Shown: piece by piece, positions 33,050 through 44,800 of the stretch
How positions within the stretch are numbered: the first letter of the stretch is position 1
How the letters are laid out: the number at the start of each line of letters is the position of its first letter
Assembly (NCBI RefSeq): GCF_016920785.2
Contig: NW_024609839.1
Coordinates: 24,057,085 to 24,121,084 of the forward strand
Source of the DNA: Ixodes scapularis
Lineage: Eukaryota > Arthropoda > Arachnida > Ixodida > Ixodidae
Reading direction: 5' to 3'
DNA: 64,000 nucleotides
Notes under the pieces: model-generated
The model's database searches: none
Seen by the model: the letters and a program-made list of their open reading frames with translations, nothing else
Told to the model about the DNA's origin: nothing
Program-made: the position numbers and the translations under genes

Positions 33050-33286
33050 TCAATGCCAACTACAATTTTTTGCGGGCGCGCTTAATTTTGTTAGCGGAGT
33101 ACGGCGCTCCGTGACATCCACTTGTCCGTCGAAACGGACCTCCTTCACGTCGTACACGCGGCCAGATTCACGGAGTTTTCCCTTCTTTATATTAGTACCA
33201 CGGAAGAAGCTTTCTGGATTCGAAACCGCCTTAAACCCCGTTGTAATCACCCCGGGAACACTGTCCGCTGTGCTGCTCATCGCCAT
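33050..33286 (-). CDS. Hypothetical 78-aa protein or exon
   Basis: True ATG at 33286 (MAMSSTADSVPGVIT) and stop at 33050. The stretch RVYDVKEVRFDGQVDV is well-formed but I cannot assign it to a family. The N-terminal third lies in the first unit of a tandem repeat, and similar residues (ESFFRG-like) recur in the other units. It may be an exon of a decayed gene. Function unknown. Confidence 0.25.
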   Translation of the reverse strand: MAMSSTADSVPGVITTGFKAVSNPESFFRGTNIKKGKLRESGRVYDVKEVRFDGQVDVTERRTPLTKLSAPAKNCSWH

Positions 33287-33532
33287 TGCTTCCCCCCAAT
33301 GATCCTGCACCGGCTACCGAAGAAGCTTTCCGGATTCGTAATCGCCCACTGTCCTCTGTGGTGTTCGTTGCTATTACTTCCCGATGATTCTGCGCCGACG
33401 GCACCGGCTACCGAAGGAACCTTCCGAATTCGTAACTGCCTTAAATTCCTTCGTAATCACGACGGGGACACTGCACGCCGTGCTGTTCGTCGCCATTGCT
33501 CCCCGATGCTCCTGCGGCGGCTACCGCTAGGT
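33199..33532. repeat. About 100-120-bp tandem repeat, three units
   Basis: Three degenerate units begin near 33199, 33314 and 33409, each starting CTACCGAAGAAGCTTTC or a variant and containing TTCGTAATC-type and GTCGCCATTGCT-type blocks. The middle unit has an internal deletion. The minus strand of the units encodes related peptides. Confidence 0.65.
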
Positions 33533-33902
33533 CGCGGCGAACAATAGGCGACCGCCGCGACACGGCCGGCTTGCTCGCTTCCTATAGGAGCTCGCGTTTC
33601 ATTATTTTGGCCAATAGGGGTCCGCGTAGCATGTTTTTCTCCGAAAATCGCATGAATTTCGACGGGGTTTACACACGTATTTCAGCACGCTCACTTACTC
33701 TCAAACGACGACTAGTATCAGCGCCGAAAATAGAAGAGTTCAGCTTTCCAACGAGACTACAATCTCCTAACTAGGCCTAGCACGTGCGGCGCTCTTCCGA
33801 ACTGAATAATGCAAACATTGCAACGCTCCGTGTGCTCGCTGCTCAACTCCCCATCCTGGCACGTCACCGGCGCTTCGAAAATAATTAATAACAAGATAAC
33901 TA
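33533..33902. other. GC-rich stretch with CCAAT-like boxes
   Basis: CCTATAGGAGCTCGCG and CCAATAGGGGTCCGCG lie near 33580 and 33610. This could be an old promoter region; nothing coding is recognised. Confidence 0.3.
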
Positions 33903-33925
33903 CCGTAAAATGCCGGGCAAGCGCC

Positions 33926-34465
33926 CCCCGCAGGGGGCACCTGTGAAAGCAGGTGTTTGGAGAGTGGCGTCTCCACGGACCCCGAGCCATGCGGGTTCGC
34001 CCGCCCACGTCTGGCTGTGCGTGGCTTTCCCGTGTCCGGGGAAAAGGGCATCCTGGTGGTTGAGCCGAGCCCGGGGTAGGTTTGGACCCTTCGGGGCCCC
34101 CCGGGCGAGGCAATACACCACTTCGGCCCCCGCTTCCCGTAGACGGGAGTCCTGGCTTGGCCCGACCAGGTTGATTCAGCCTAGTTGCCACTTTGACTAT
34201 CCCCTCCCTTCTTTCGCCCGTGTCTTCTCATACTTTTCACTCTTCTCATTTCTCTTCTTTCCTTTTTCAACTCCTTTGGCGGCAAGGGCTAACCTTGGGT
34301 GGCGACAGAGCCCTTGTCCAAAACCACACTTGGTTATAGTACCTGGGCAGTGCTAATAGTCTAACGGTTCCAGCAAAGCCCTTTTTGTTATGGTCCGTTA
34401 ACTATTCCTTTGTTGGGCTCCGTGGTGGGCGGCACACCACAGGTTCTGAACACTCTCCGCCTCTT
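33926..34465 (+). other. LINE B 5' UTR with one structured unit
   Basis: Begins CCCCGCAGGGGGCACCTGTG and carries the same two hairpins as copy A. The leader is pyrimidine-rich (34200-34275) and ends with a three-codon upstream ORF (ATG at 34390). From about 34290 to 34460 it is nearly identical to the copy C leader. Confidence 0.75.
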
Positions 34466-35882
34466 ATGGCTGCCCCTCCTCCTAAACCCAGCTCACGACA
34501 GCCCTGGAAAAGGAAGGCGCTGCCTTGAGCACAAAACCATTGAAAAAGACCCTCCTGTGGAAAACTTTACCAAGTTCTTTCTTGTTCATTCTTTAGATGA
34601 ACAAAAACCCGTTGCAAAGATATCTTCTTTTATTGTGTCGAAGGTTCTGGAACACCTTATCGGGTTCTCGTATAAGGCCAAGAAACTGCACTCTGGAGAC
34701 CTCCTTGTTGAGGTGGATACAAAACTTCATAGCGAAGCTTTATGTAAGCTAACAAACATTGTAGATGTGAAAGTGTCGGTGAGTCCTCACCGCACACTCA
34801 ACACCATCCGTGGAGTTCTTTCCGAGGACGACCTTCTGGAAACAAGTGAAGAAGAACCCCTTGAAGGACTTAAAGGCGCCGGTGTTGTCGCCGCAAAACG
34901 CATAATGTTCCGAAAAGATGGCAGAGAAACCCCATCAAGAGATGTCATCCTGACCTTTGAGAAACATGCTCTTCCCGCAACAATCAAAGCAGGCTACCTG
35001 AACTGCCGCATTCGTCCCTACATTCCCAACCCGCAACAATGTTTCCGCTGCCAACGATTTGGCCACAGTTCACGGAGTTGCAGAGGAAAAGAGACTTGTG
35101 CGAAGTGCGGAGGGCAGGACCACGTCGCTGACATTTGCGACGCAGTGGCCCGCTGCAGTAACTGCAGTGGACCACACCCAGCCTACTCCCGCACCTGCCC
35201 TCTGTGGAAACAAGAAAAAGAAATTCTTTCACTAAAAGCCAAGGAAAATATCACATATCCAGAGGCTAAAAAAAGGTCGTTTCTCTCAAAGGGAGGCTAT
35301 GCCGAGGTGGTGCGCAGGGGCCCTGCACCACGCTCGGAGTCGAGGGCCACCCAGGTCTCGCCAGAGATGCTGGCAGTGGCCCTCAAGGCCCCAACTCTTG
35401 AACGCAGGCAGCTGCCCCCTCAGACACCTCGAGGGAGCACGCAAGCTGCCCTCTCACAGAGTGGGACGGCAGCAGCCGTGCCCACTGTCCCTCCTGGACC
35501 CTCCCTGAGGGAGAAGGAGCGAAGTCCTCGCTCCAACTCGCTTGGGAGGGGCTTTTCTTCTAGGGAGCGGCGCGACTCTCGCACCGCCCCTGGCTCTAAT
35601 GGAGTGGAACCGATGGAGCAGGACAATTTGCCCAGCTCCTCCTCCACTCCTCCCTGTGGATCGGGCCGAGGGCGGCAACCGCCCTCTCGAACACCCAATC
35701 AACCGAAGCCTGCAGGCAAACCTGCCTGCGAAACTAGGGAGATGGAAGTAGCAGCTGAGGCTGCTGATCCATCCACAAACCTGTCTGACTTCGAAGACAC
35801 GGATTGGCAGACCCCAAACCCAAGAACAAAGCAAAAACGCCTGTTAAGCCTCCGAAATGAACCCTCTACCCAAGGCATTTAA
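34466..35882 (+). pseudogene. LINE B ORF1, frameshifted near the start
   Basis: The expected ATG at 34466 reads MAAPPPKPSSRQPWKRKALP and then stops, while the rest of ORF1 (HKTIEKDPPVENFTK onward to 35882) is in another frame, so a small indel lies near 34525. Otherwise the protein is complete: an RRM-like core with VSVSPHRTLNTIRGVL, three knuckles CFRCQRFGHSSRSC, CAKCGGQDHVADIC and CSNCSGPHPAYSRTC, and a Pro/Ser/Arg-rich tail. The second knuckle has normal spacing, unlike copy A. Confidence 0.85.
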
Positions 35883-36100
35883 TTTCACCCCATGCATTTT
35901 TCTTCATGTATATACCCGATATATTTTAATTCTGGAGCTCTCCAATTTCACATTGTCTACTTTTTTATGTGTATTGCATTGTGATAAATATTTTGAGATC
36001 AGAATAAACTTGCTTTTTAATATTAATTTTATTATTCAGTTTTAGCGATTTTAAAATTTGGTCCACATTCCTAACGCCCCTTTTAGCTTAGCACATTTTT

Positions 36101-36704
36101 ATGGCAGGAGACTTTTTACAGTGGAATTGCAGAGGACTTTTTCACAACCTGGATGATTACTCCTTGCTTCAGGAGTACACACCCTCTGCAGTATGTCTCC
36201 AGGAGACATATTTGGGACCGTCGAATAGTAATTTCCTGCGATCATTTCAAGTCTTTCGCAAAGATCGCATAACAACGTCTGGCAGTTCCGGAGGAGTTGC
36301 CATTGTTGTGGACGAAACGGTACCAGCTGTTGAAATTTCTTTGAACACTTCTCTGGAGGCTGTCGCAGTACGGTTGATGTTAGATCGCCTTATTAGCATA
36401 TGCTCCCTCTACATACCCCCTTCAACTTCCCTGACGGTGACCGATCTTGAACGCCTTGCAGACCAGCTTCCAGAACCCTATGTTCTCCTAGGAGATTTTA
36501 ATGCCCACAATCCGCTCTGGGGAAGTCAACGGGTCGACAGCCGAGGATCTGTTATAGAAAGGTTTCTCTCCCGAAGAGCTGCCAGTCTCCTAAATACTGG
36601 TGAGGCCACATATTTCAGCTCAACTCACCACTCCTTTTCCTGCATTGACCTATCCATTGTTTCTTCATCCATGTTTACAAATTTTACCGGGACTGTCCTG
36701 AATA
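36101..36704 (+). pseudogene. LINE B ORF2, N-terminal part (AP-endonuclease)
   Basis: ATG at 36101. It reads DFLQWNCRGL, LQETYL, GDFNAHN and SCIDLSIVSSS, and is cut after VLN at 36704 by element E1. The protein continues at 51941 with NPRGSDHFPIRL, the SDH motif of the same endonuclease. Codon phase is exact across the removed insertion once one copy of the TA duplication is discounted. QETH is QETY in this copy. Confidence 0.9.
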
Positions 36705-36726
36705 CCCAGTTAAAAATACCCATTGG

Positions 36727-37015
36727 GTCCAATTGGATTTTCCAATTGGTACCAATTGCCAAAACCATTTGCGTTTTGGAACGCCCCGTTGGAACAAATG
36801 CCAATTGGTTCAATATTACCAATTGGCTTTTTTCCAATTGGCACCATGACCAACTGTGTATTGGAACGCCTAATTGGAAATATACCAATTGGTTTTTTTC
36901 CAATTAGAATCGTGACCGACTGTGTTTTGGAACGCCCAATTGGAAAAATACCAATTGGTGTGGTTCTGAAACGGAAGCACACCAATTGGTATTTCTCCAT
37001 TTGGTCTGAAATTTC
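36727..37015. repeat. E1 left CCAATTGG array
   Basis: CCAATTGG and one-mismatch variants recur every 10-40 bases. A higher-order unit of roughly 70 bp is visible, with TGGAACGCC repeated near 36778, 36861 and 36932. The unit differs from that of the right array. Confidence 0.85.
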
Positions 37016-37588
37016 CATTAGAAAACAGCCAGTTCATGCATTTCTAATTCAAACTATAAAACAATTAGAAAGATAGCTAGCAAGAAAATTGGTTTTCTGG
37101 TGCATTAGCAATTTACACAGCCAAAGGTAGGACCCCCAAATGAAATTTCAAATTGAGCATGTCTCACATAAGTATGTCCAGATATGCCAGCTGGATATGT
37201 TCCTAACAAATAGGGTTTTACTATATACAAAACATTTGAAGCCTGTTCTGAAATAACACATTATTTTAGAAAACGCATCTTTTCTAGTTTTTTTTTATGA
37301 GCTTTTTGCAGTCACACTAAATGGTGCCAGATACCTTTGCAAAATATAAGAAACAAGCAAAATTATAAGGAGCACATTTATTACAATAGAAAAAGAAACA
37401 TTAAAACCCAGTTCAGACCAAAAATGATTTTTTTTCTTCCTTCTACCGAAAGTAGGACGATTCCTAAGAGACGGTACGACGTCATTCAGCGTTTGTTTAG
37501 CGTTCCCCCCACAGTGATGTCATAGCGTCTAGAAGGAATTGTAACCTAGTTCGGGTAAAAGCAAAAAGAAATTTTTAAAGTGTTCAAA

Positions 37589-37649
37589 CTAATGGTCGTC
37601 CATGGTTGCATCCTCCTCTTGAGCAGTGTCAATAGCAGCAGCTTGCAGC
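37589..37649 (-). other. Exon-like terminal piece inside E1
   Basis: On the minus strand the acceptor TTCGTTCTAG precedes 61 nt reading LQAAAIDTAQEEDATMDDH and a TAG stop. An AATAAA lies about 210 bases downstream on the same strand (near 37376). A possible upstream exon ends at 39107 with GTGAGC, reading LTSNSVPWQLR, and the phases fit. This could be a captured gene fragment or the end of a lost element gene. Two matching sites can arise by chance. Confidence 0.3.
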
Positions 37650-38301
37650 CTAGAACGAAAACAGGCAACAGAAATTAGTAACCCAGGAACGACTGAGATC
37701 CAGTGTTCCTATTCTTTTCCAAGCTGTGTCACATCACCAATGTCCTATGGTACTAGTATATGCATCTATGCAGCGTGACATGGGACCTCAAGCTACTTGA
37801 AGGGCACATTATTTACGAGTTTCAAGAATTTGTTTATATTAAGAAATTGTGCATTCGAAAACAGACATTTTAAACAAATTGTTCAGTAACTGCACTTTAC
37901 TTTGTCTGAGCAAAAGAGAAAAAACACTGGAAGGAAAGCACTCATTTAGTTTATCAATATGCAACAAGTTAGGCCGTTACCTTCTAGCAGGAATGCCAGT
38001 CGGTATCATGACAGGGGTAAAACATGAAAGCAGAGAAATCAATGAAAGCTAGAGAATAATAAGGCTTCAGTTAGTATGGGCTTCTGAATTATGATAGTGA
38101 TCCAAGGCTTGTCGAAAATTTTAAAAAGGATAAACCGCTCACAAGTCTAACACCTGGCAGCAGAAAGTTGCGCGTTGTCCATTCAATTTTTAGTTTTCTG
38201 CCATCTTAAGTTTCTACATCAAAATTAGTCCCTTTTTACATACCAAGTGAGAAATTTTATATTTTGTTATCAGCTGAAAGGGGATCCAAAGCTTTGCAGT
38301 C

Positions 38302-38535
38302 AGTCAAATTTGGGGGTTTTACATGCCAACCAACGACGAGCACCTGGCACGCCCCAGCGGAGCTCTGAGGATTAATTTGGACCACCTTGGCATCTTTTGA
38401 CATGCAACCGAAAGCTCGGACACACGGAGCCTTCTCCGCAATAGGCCTCCGTCAAATTGCGGGCACCTCGGCCGGGATTCGGACCCGCCACCTGGGCATC
38501 CTAGGCCGGCGCTTTGCCTTGGAGCCACAGAGGCA
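38302..38535 (-). repeat. Ruka-like tRNA-derived SINE (minus strand)
   Basis: On the minus strand the tRNA-like head lies at about 38535-38455, with a B-box-like GGTCCGAATCCCG. The body ends at high AT near 38302 with TTGGGGGTTTTACATGCCAA on the plus strand. From memory this matches the abundant tick SINE called Ruka; I cannot run the comparison. Confidence 0.65.
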
Positions 38536-39340
38536 GCTTAAGGCTTTGCAGTGCGACCATTCTTTTCAACAATTTTGACTGCAAAGAACTATTCGTTCTG
38601 TGCACACTGGATCTCGGAAAGGATACAATTGTCGTTATTTGCATGTGTGAGGCTAACATGCCCTTGATTGCAATGAGAACAGAGCTAGCTTTATTCTCAC
38701 AGCTGTCCGAATTCAAAGGAATATTTATGATAGCATGCTAGCTGCATTCTGCACAATGGAAGCATTTAATAATTTACAAATATTGCAAGCAACACGTGGC
38801 AATAAAAAGGGTGTTAAGAGCAACCTAAAGAAAACAGCAAATATATTAAAGGCTCAAATACTGAATGAGGAAATAGTGAGACACTAGAAAACTGTTTGCT
38901 ACAATGGAAAGCGTTTTACAATGCAATGTGTGCACTGCACGGCAAACTTTTTCCGTAACGCGGACGTGCGGCAACAGTTCCAAACATAAAAGCAGTAGAA
39001 CAAGCAAACTTGGCTATAAGAACAGTTTAGCAAACACGGTTGACCGTGAAAATATTCAGAACTTGCTTCAAGAGTCTGAAGGACAAAGAGCAAAAACCCC
39101 GCTCACCGCAGCTGCCACGGGACGGAGTTGCTGGTTAATCCCAGCATGTTGTGGTCCCCCCAGGCTTTTCTTGGACACATTGATTGCAACAGGACATGTC
39201 AAATGTTGGTAAACTTGATGAAAATGTCACATTTTCACATCTTCCTGCTCGCATCCCACACACGTGTTCCCAGAAAAAACAAACACCTATTGGTGTCACT
39301 AGCAATGGGGCGTTCTATTTTTCAAACCAAAACTAGAAGT

Positions 39341-39462
39341 AAAAAAAAAAAAAAAAAAAAAAAAAAGAATTGCAAACTTAGAAAGCCATAAGATTAATAA
39401 TAAAGTATTTATTTATTTATTTATACAGATATATATATAGATAAAGAGAGAGAGAGAGAGAA
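39341..39462. repeat. Simple repeats: A-run, (TTTA)n and (GA)n
   Basis: An uninterrupted A-run of about 25 bases at 39341-39366, then ATTTATTTATTTATTTATA near 39408-39425 and AGAGAGAGAGAGAGAG near 39446-39461. Confidence 0.9.
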
Positions 39463-39651
39463 ACGCAGAGAAAGGACAACAAAAAAAATGAATAGGAGTA
39501 ATATGAGTTGGCCAGTGAGCAGATTCCTTTGTTGACGTTCCCCGCACCCTTGAAAAAAATTCCATATTTTATCCTAGAGTTTATTTTTGATTCAGAAGAG
39601 TAAGCTCACAATCTTTCGCTGCAAAATTATTCTAGAGCTCCAATCTCCAAG

Positions 39652-39789
39652 CCCCGCAGGGGGCACCTGTGAAAGCAGGTGTTTGGAGAGTGGCGTCTCC
39701 ACGGACCCCGAGCCCCGCAGGGGGCACCTGCACCTTAGGTGCTAGGTGCTTGGTGAGTAGCGTCACCACGGACCCCAGCCACGTGGGCC
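39652..39789 (+). promoter_or_regulatory. Tandem 5' monomers of LINE D (promoter-like)
   Basis: Two monomers of about 60-70 bp each start CCCCGCAGGGGGCACCTG (39652 and 39711) and end ACGGACCCC. A third monomer of D lies after LINE C (from about 45683). Repeated 5' monomers recall monomeric promoters of some mammalian L1s; promoter function is inference. The second monomer has GGTGA/TCACC where the first has GGAGA/TCTCC. Confidence 0.65.
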
Positions 39790-40328
39790 CCCGCAGGGGG
39801 CACCTGTGAAAGCAGGTGTTTGGAGAGTGGCGTCTCCACGGACCCCGAGCCATGCGGGTTCGCCCGCCCACGTCTGGCTGTGCGTGGCTTTCCCGTGTCC
39901 GGGGAAAAGGGCATCCTGGTGGTTGAGTCGAACCCGGGGTAGGTTTGGACCCTTCGGGGCCCCCCGGGTGAGGCAATACACCACTTCGGCCCCCGCTTCC
40001 CGTAGACGGGTGTCCTGGCTTGGCCCGACCAGGATGATTCAGTCAGTCGCCACTTCTACTATCCCCTCCCTTCTTTTACCTTTGTCTTCTCCTTCTTTTC
40101 ACTCTTCTCATTTCTCTTCTTTCCTTTTTCAACTCCTTTGGCGGCAAGGGCTAACCTTCGGTGGCGACAGACCCCTTGTCCAAAACCACACTTGGTTATA
40201 GTACCTGGGCAGTGCTAATAGTCTAACGGTTCCAGCAAAGCCCTTTTTGTTATGGTCCGTTAACTATTCCCTCGTTGGGCTCCGTGGTGGGCGGCACACC
40301 ACAGGTTCTGAACACTCTTTGCCCTCCT

Positions 40329-41723
40329 ATGGCGCCCCCCTCTTCCAAACCTCGTTCAGGGCAAGCCTTTAAAAGGCGTTGTCTTGAACCCAAGACCATC
40401 GACAAAGATTCTGAAGGAGAAACATTTACGAAGTTTTTTGTTGTTCATTCACTTGATGAACAAAAACCTGTTGCAAAGCTGTCACCTTTTGTTGTTGCGA
40501 AGGTACTAGAAAACCTTATCGGATTTTCCTACAAAGCTAAAAAGCAGCACTCCGGAGACCTCCTAGTGGAGGTAACCAACAAAAAACAGAGTGAAGCGAT
40601 CCTTAAACTGACTAGTTTTCTCGATGTTAAAGTGTCGGTTAGCCCTCACCGCACACTCAACACCATCCGTGGGGTCCTCTCCGAGGACGACTTCTTACAC
40701 ACTAGTGAGGAAGAACTTCTCGAGGGACTCCAAGGTGTTGGCGTTGTTGCCGTTAAGCGCATCATATTCCGTAAAAATGGTGAGGAAATTCCTTCGAAAC
40801 ACGTAATCCTTACTTTCGAAAGAAACGCACTGCCAGAAACCATCAAGGCAGGATACCTTAACTGTCGCATCCGCCCATATGTCCCCAACCCCCAGCGGTG
40901 CTTCCGTTGCCAGCGTTATGGCCACGGATCACGCAGCTGTCGAGGGAAGGAGACGTGTGCAAAGTGCAGCAGCCACGACCATCTAACCGACAACTGTGAA
41001 GCGGCAGCTTTCTGTTCCAACTGCAAGGGTCCTCACCCTGCGTACTCTCGTTCATGCCCCTCCTGGCGACAGGAAAAGGAAATCCTCACCTTAAGAGCAA
41101 AAGAAAACTTATCTTATCCGGAAGCGAAGCAAAGGTTCTCCTTTCTTTCGAAAGGCACATACTCCGACGCGGTGCGCAGGGGCCCTCCGCCGCGAACGGA
41201 ATCGAAGGCCACCCAGGTCTCGCCTGAAGCCCTGGCAATGGCCTTTCGGGCCCCCACCCCCCCGCAGGGGCAGCAGCTTCCCCCGCCTTCTGGAGGGAGC
41301 ACATCAGCAGCCCCCAAGTCTCAGGACAGGCAGGCAATGCCAATGCCCGTCCTGACCGCGACGCCTTCCTCCGGTGGAAAAGAGCGACACTCTCGTTCCA
41401 ACTCACTGGAGAGGGCCTCCTCCAAAGAGCGGCACAACTCTCGTGCTGCTCTCCCTGTACTCAAGGGGCCGGAGCAGGCAGAGTTGAAAGATACTCTGCC
41501 CAGCACCTCCGCTGCCTCTTCGGCTGGTCGCGGCCGGGGCCTGGCTCCCCGTGATCCAAGCCGGAAGAAAACGCTGGCCAACACCAGCGATACGACTCAA
41601 GAGGCAGACTTGTCCATGGAGTTGGACGACTCGGCTGCTCCTGCTTCTGACCCGGATAGCATGGAGTGGCAGACGCAGACCCGTGCAGGGAAGAACAAAA
41701 AACCGGTTACTGCACCGAAGTAA
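40329..41723 (+). CDS. LINE C ORF1: RRM-like and CCHC-knuckle protein
   Basis: 464 aa from ATG 40329 (MAPPSSKPRSG), fully open. The RRM-like region has KFFVVHSLDEQKPVAKLSP and VSVSPHRTLNTIRGVLSEDD. Three zinc knuckles of normal spacing follow: CFRCQRYGHGSRSC, CAKCSSHDHLTDNC and CSNCKGPHPAYSRSC. The Pro/Ser-rich C-terminal half ends KNKKPVTAPK. This is the best-preserved ORF1 in the window, since copy A lacks a knuckle residue and B is frameshifted. The product would bind LINE RNA; ORF2 begins 85 bp downstream. Confidence 0.92.
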   Translation: MAPPSSKPRSGQAFKRRCLEPKTIDKDSEGETFTKFFVVHSLDEQKPVAKLSPFVVAKVLENLIGFSYKAKKQHSGDLLVEVTNKKQSEAILKLTSFLDVKVSVSPHRTLNTIRGVLSEDDFLHTSEEELLEGLQGVGVVAVKRIIFRKNGEEIPSKHVILTFERNALPETIKAGYLNCRIRPYVPNPQRCFRCQRYGHGSRSCRGKETCAKCSSHDHLTDNCEAAAFCSNCKGPHPAYSRSCPSWRQEKEILTLRAKENLSYPEAKQRFSFLSKGTYSDAVRRGPPPRTESKATQVSPEALAMAFRAPTPPQGQQLPPPSGGSTSAAPKSQDRQAMPMPVLTATPSSGGKERHSRSNSLERASSKERHNSRAALPVLKGPEQAELKDTLPSTSAASSAGRGRGLAPRDPSRKKTLANTSDTTQEADLSMELDDSAAPASDPDSMEWQTQTRAGKNKKPVTAPK

Positions 41724-41808
41724 TCCAAGTGGTCTCCCTCCCGAGTTTTAATCTTTTTACTACAGAGTTTTATTGATTTACACTTTCCTATATAAACACA
41801 TTTTATAA

Positions 41809-44800
41809 ATGTCAAAAGTGAATTTTATGCAATGGAATTGTCGCGGCCTTTTAAGAAATATCGATGATATAAATCATTTCATGGATGAGCTTCGGCTGAT
41901 GGCTCTTGCTCTCCAGGAAACTCATCTTCATGATCGCTCTCCTCATATTTTAAGACGTCACCGGGTCTTTAGAAAAGACCGTCTTAGTGATACTCCCTCT
42001 GGTGGCGTGGCAGTGGTTGTACAGGGTGGGGTCGCCTGCTCTGAGGTCCCACTCTGTACACCACTTGAAGCCGTGGCAGTGCGCCTTCTTTTAGACCGCC
42101 TCATAACTGTAGTATCACTTTATTTACCACCTAACACTCCATTACATCTTAGTGAATTGCAGGGTCTTGTAGGTCAGCTCCCACAACCCTTTATGATTCT
42201 AGGAGATTTTAATGCTCATCATCCCCTATGGGGTAGTATTCGTCAGGACTCTCGTGGAGGTGTAGTTGAACGTTTTTTATTGGCATCTGGACTATGCCTT
42301 CTTAATGGGAGAGAGCCAACATTTTTTAGTGCAGCTCACACCACATTTACATCCATAGATCTGTCGATTTCATCCCCCTCATTGTTTCCTTGCTTTACAT
42401 GGAATGTTCTCAACAACCCTTTTGGCAGTGATCACTTTCCGATTGTTTTAGAGAGTGTTGTTCAGTTGCCCTCACTTTTAAAACGTATCCCTAGGTGGAA
42501 GTTAGATAAAGCTGACTGGTCACTTTTTGGGTTACATTCCACCTTGGACCCTTCTCTGCTTTCTTCTATGTCACCTGAAGATGCTACACTGTATATTACT
42601 GAGCAGATACTAAATGCTGCTGAGGTGTCTATTCCACGAACCTCTGGTAATGTGCCGAAAAAATGCAAACCATGGTGGAACAAGGAGTGTGCCACAACCT
42701 TAGCGGATCAAAACAGGGCTTGGGGCAAACTTCGCAGATACCCCACATCAGGTAATCTCGCAGAGTTCAGGCAGCGGAAAGCTAAAGCCCGTTGGACCAG
42801 GAAGCAGTCAAAATGGAAATCCTGGATGAAGTATGTCTCTTCTATAAATAGTTTTGTGCCAGCCAAGGAGGTTTGGGATAGATACAGGAAAATAAATGGA
42901 GACTATAGGTGCTTTGCAATTCCTACTTTTGATGCGCCTTCTTCATCTTTAGTTGACATCGCCAACATCCTTGGTGAACATTTTTATAACACATCTAGCT
43001 CGGCAAACTATAGTGATTCGTTTAGTAGACTGAAATCTCGTGCAGAGCGGCAAAATATCTCCATGTCTGGAGGAGACTCTGAGCCTTATAACCAGCCTTT
43101 TACGCAGTTTGAGCTTGAAATGGCACTTGACATAACGAGGGTTTCTGCTCCAGGGCCCGACGCAGTTCATTATGAAATGCTTCGTCGCCTTTCTCCTGAG
43201 TCCCTGAAAAGTCTTCTCTTGTTTTTCAATTTATTGTGGGAAAAAGCCTGCTTTCCCCATGCCTGGAAGCATGCTCATGTCATCCCGCTCCTAAAGCCGC
43301 AGAAAGACCCTTCACTACCATCAAGTTACCGTCCCATTGCTCTGACGAGCTGTGTTGGGAAAACATTTGAAAGGCTTATAAATAGACGGTTAGTATACAT
43401 ATTAGAAAGGCAAAAGGTCCTCGACAAAAATCAGTGCGGGTTTCGCCGAGGTCGATCTACTCTCGATAATTTGGTTCGCCTGGAAACCATTATACGCGAG
43501 GCTTTTGTGAACAAGCAGCACTGTGTTGCAGTGTTTTTTGACTTAGACAAGGCGTATGATACCACTTGGAGATATGGTATCTTGAAAGACTTGTATGATT
43601 GCAATATCCATGGTAGGATGTTGCAATGCATTAACAACTTTCTAACAAACAGAACCTTTCAAGTCCGGCTTGGGAGCACCCTCTCTAAACCTTTTGTTCA
43701 AGAAAACGGAGTCCCACAGGGAGGCATTTTGAGCGTCACTTTGTTTGTACTGAAAATGAATTCTCTCACACGAATGCTACCTCGGTCTATTTCCTACTCT
43801 CTTTATGCTGACGATGTACAGATCTCCCCATCTTCTTGCAATCTTTCTAGTTGTGAGCGGCAGTTACAACTGGCTATAAACAAACTTTGTAAGTGGGCAG
43901 ACGAAAATGGTTTCAAGTTCTCTGTTGCAAAGACACTCTGTGTGCCTTTTTCCCTACGTCGTGGGCTCTCCTTAGACCCAGTTTTGAAACTAAACAGTAC
44001 TCTAATTCCTGTTAGGAAGGAGCACAAGTTTCTTGGTGTCATATTTGATAAAAAACTTACCTTCATTCCCCACCTGAAATTTCTGAAAGAAATTTGCCTT
44101 CGTTCCACACACCTTCTGAAAGTTTTGGCTCATAAATCATGGGGGTCGGACCGAAAATGTCTGTTGCATTTGTACACCGCGCTTGTGCGATCTCGTCTTG
44201 ATTATGGCGCCGTGGTGTACGGATCGGCTAGCCCATCTGCTCTCAAGATGTTGGATCCTGTACATCATCTTGGCTTGCGTTTGGCAACAGGTGCTTTTCG
44301 GACATCGCCTGTACTTAGTTTGTATGCGGAATCAAATGAGATGTCGCTGTGCAAAAGACGTCAATACCTCAGCCTAGCCTACACGTCTAGGATCCTAGCA
44401 AACCCTGATCACCCAACGTATCATTCCATACAAAGGTCTCAATTCTACTGTCTCTTTGAAAATAAGCCAAGCATCGTCAGACCGTTAAGTTTTCGTGTAG
44501 AGCAATTTTGTTCCTCACTTCAGCTTCGTCTGGACGAACTTAACCTAATTCAAAACACAGTCTGCGTGGCGCCCTGGAATGTGGTACGTGTTTTTTGTGA
44601 CTGGACTCTCACTAAGTTTAATAAGAATAGCATATCAGCTCTTGTTATTCAGCAGGAATTCCTTGACCTGGAAGAGAAATATAAAGATTATGCTCACTTT
44701 TACACAGACGGTGCCAAGACTTCATCGTTTGTCGGGTGTGCCGTGCATTCAGGTCGTTTTGTAAAAGTTACACGTCTAGAGGAATTTGCGAGTATATTTA

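Larger units (their letters stand above)
37016..39651. other. E1 interior: no transposase; SINE, microsatellites and exon-like pieces
   Basis: Mostly AT-rich sequence. It contains a Ruka-like SINE (38302-38535), an A-run (39341-39366), simple repeats (39408-39462) and two minus-strand exon-like pieces (37589-37649 and a donor at 39107). No open frame resembles a known transposase. Confidence 0.5.

Noticed and set aside
36600..37076. Open frames rich in IGTNW and NQLV repeats across the CCAATTGG arrays
   Set aside because: They arise because CCAATTGG arrays lack stop codons in several frames; there is no protein evidence.
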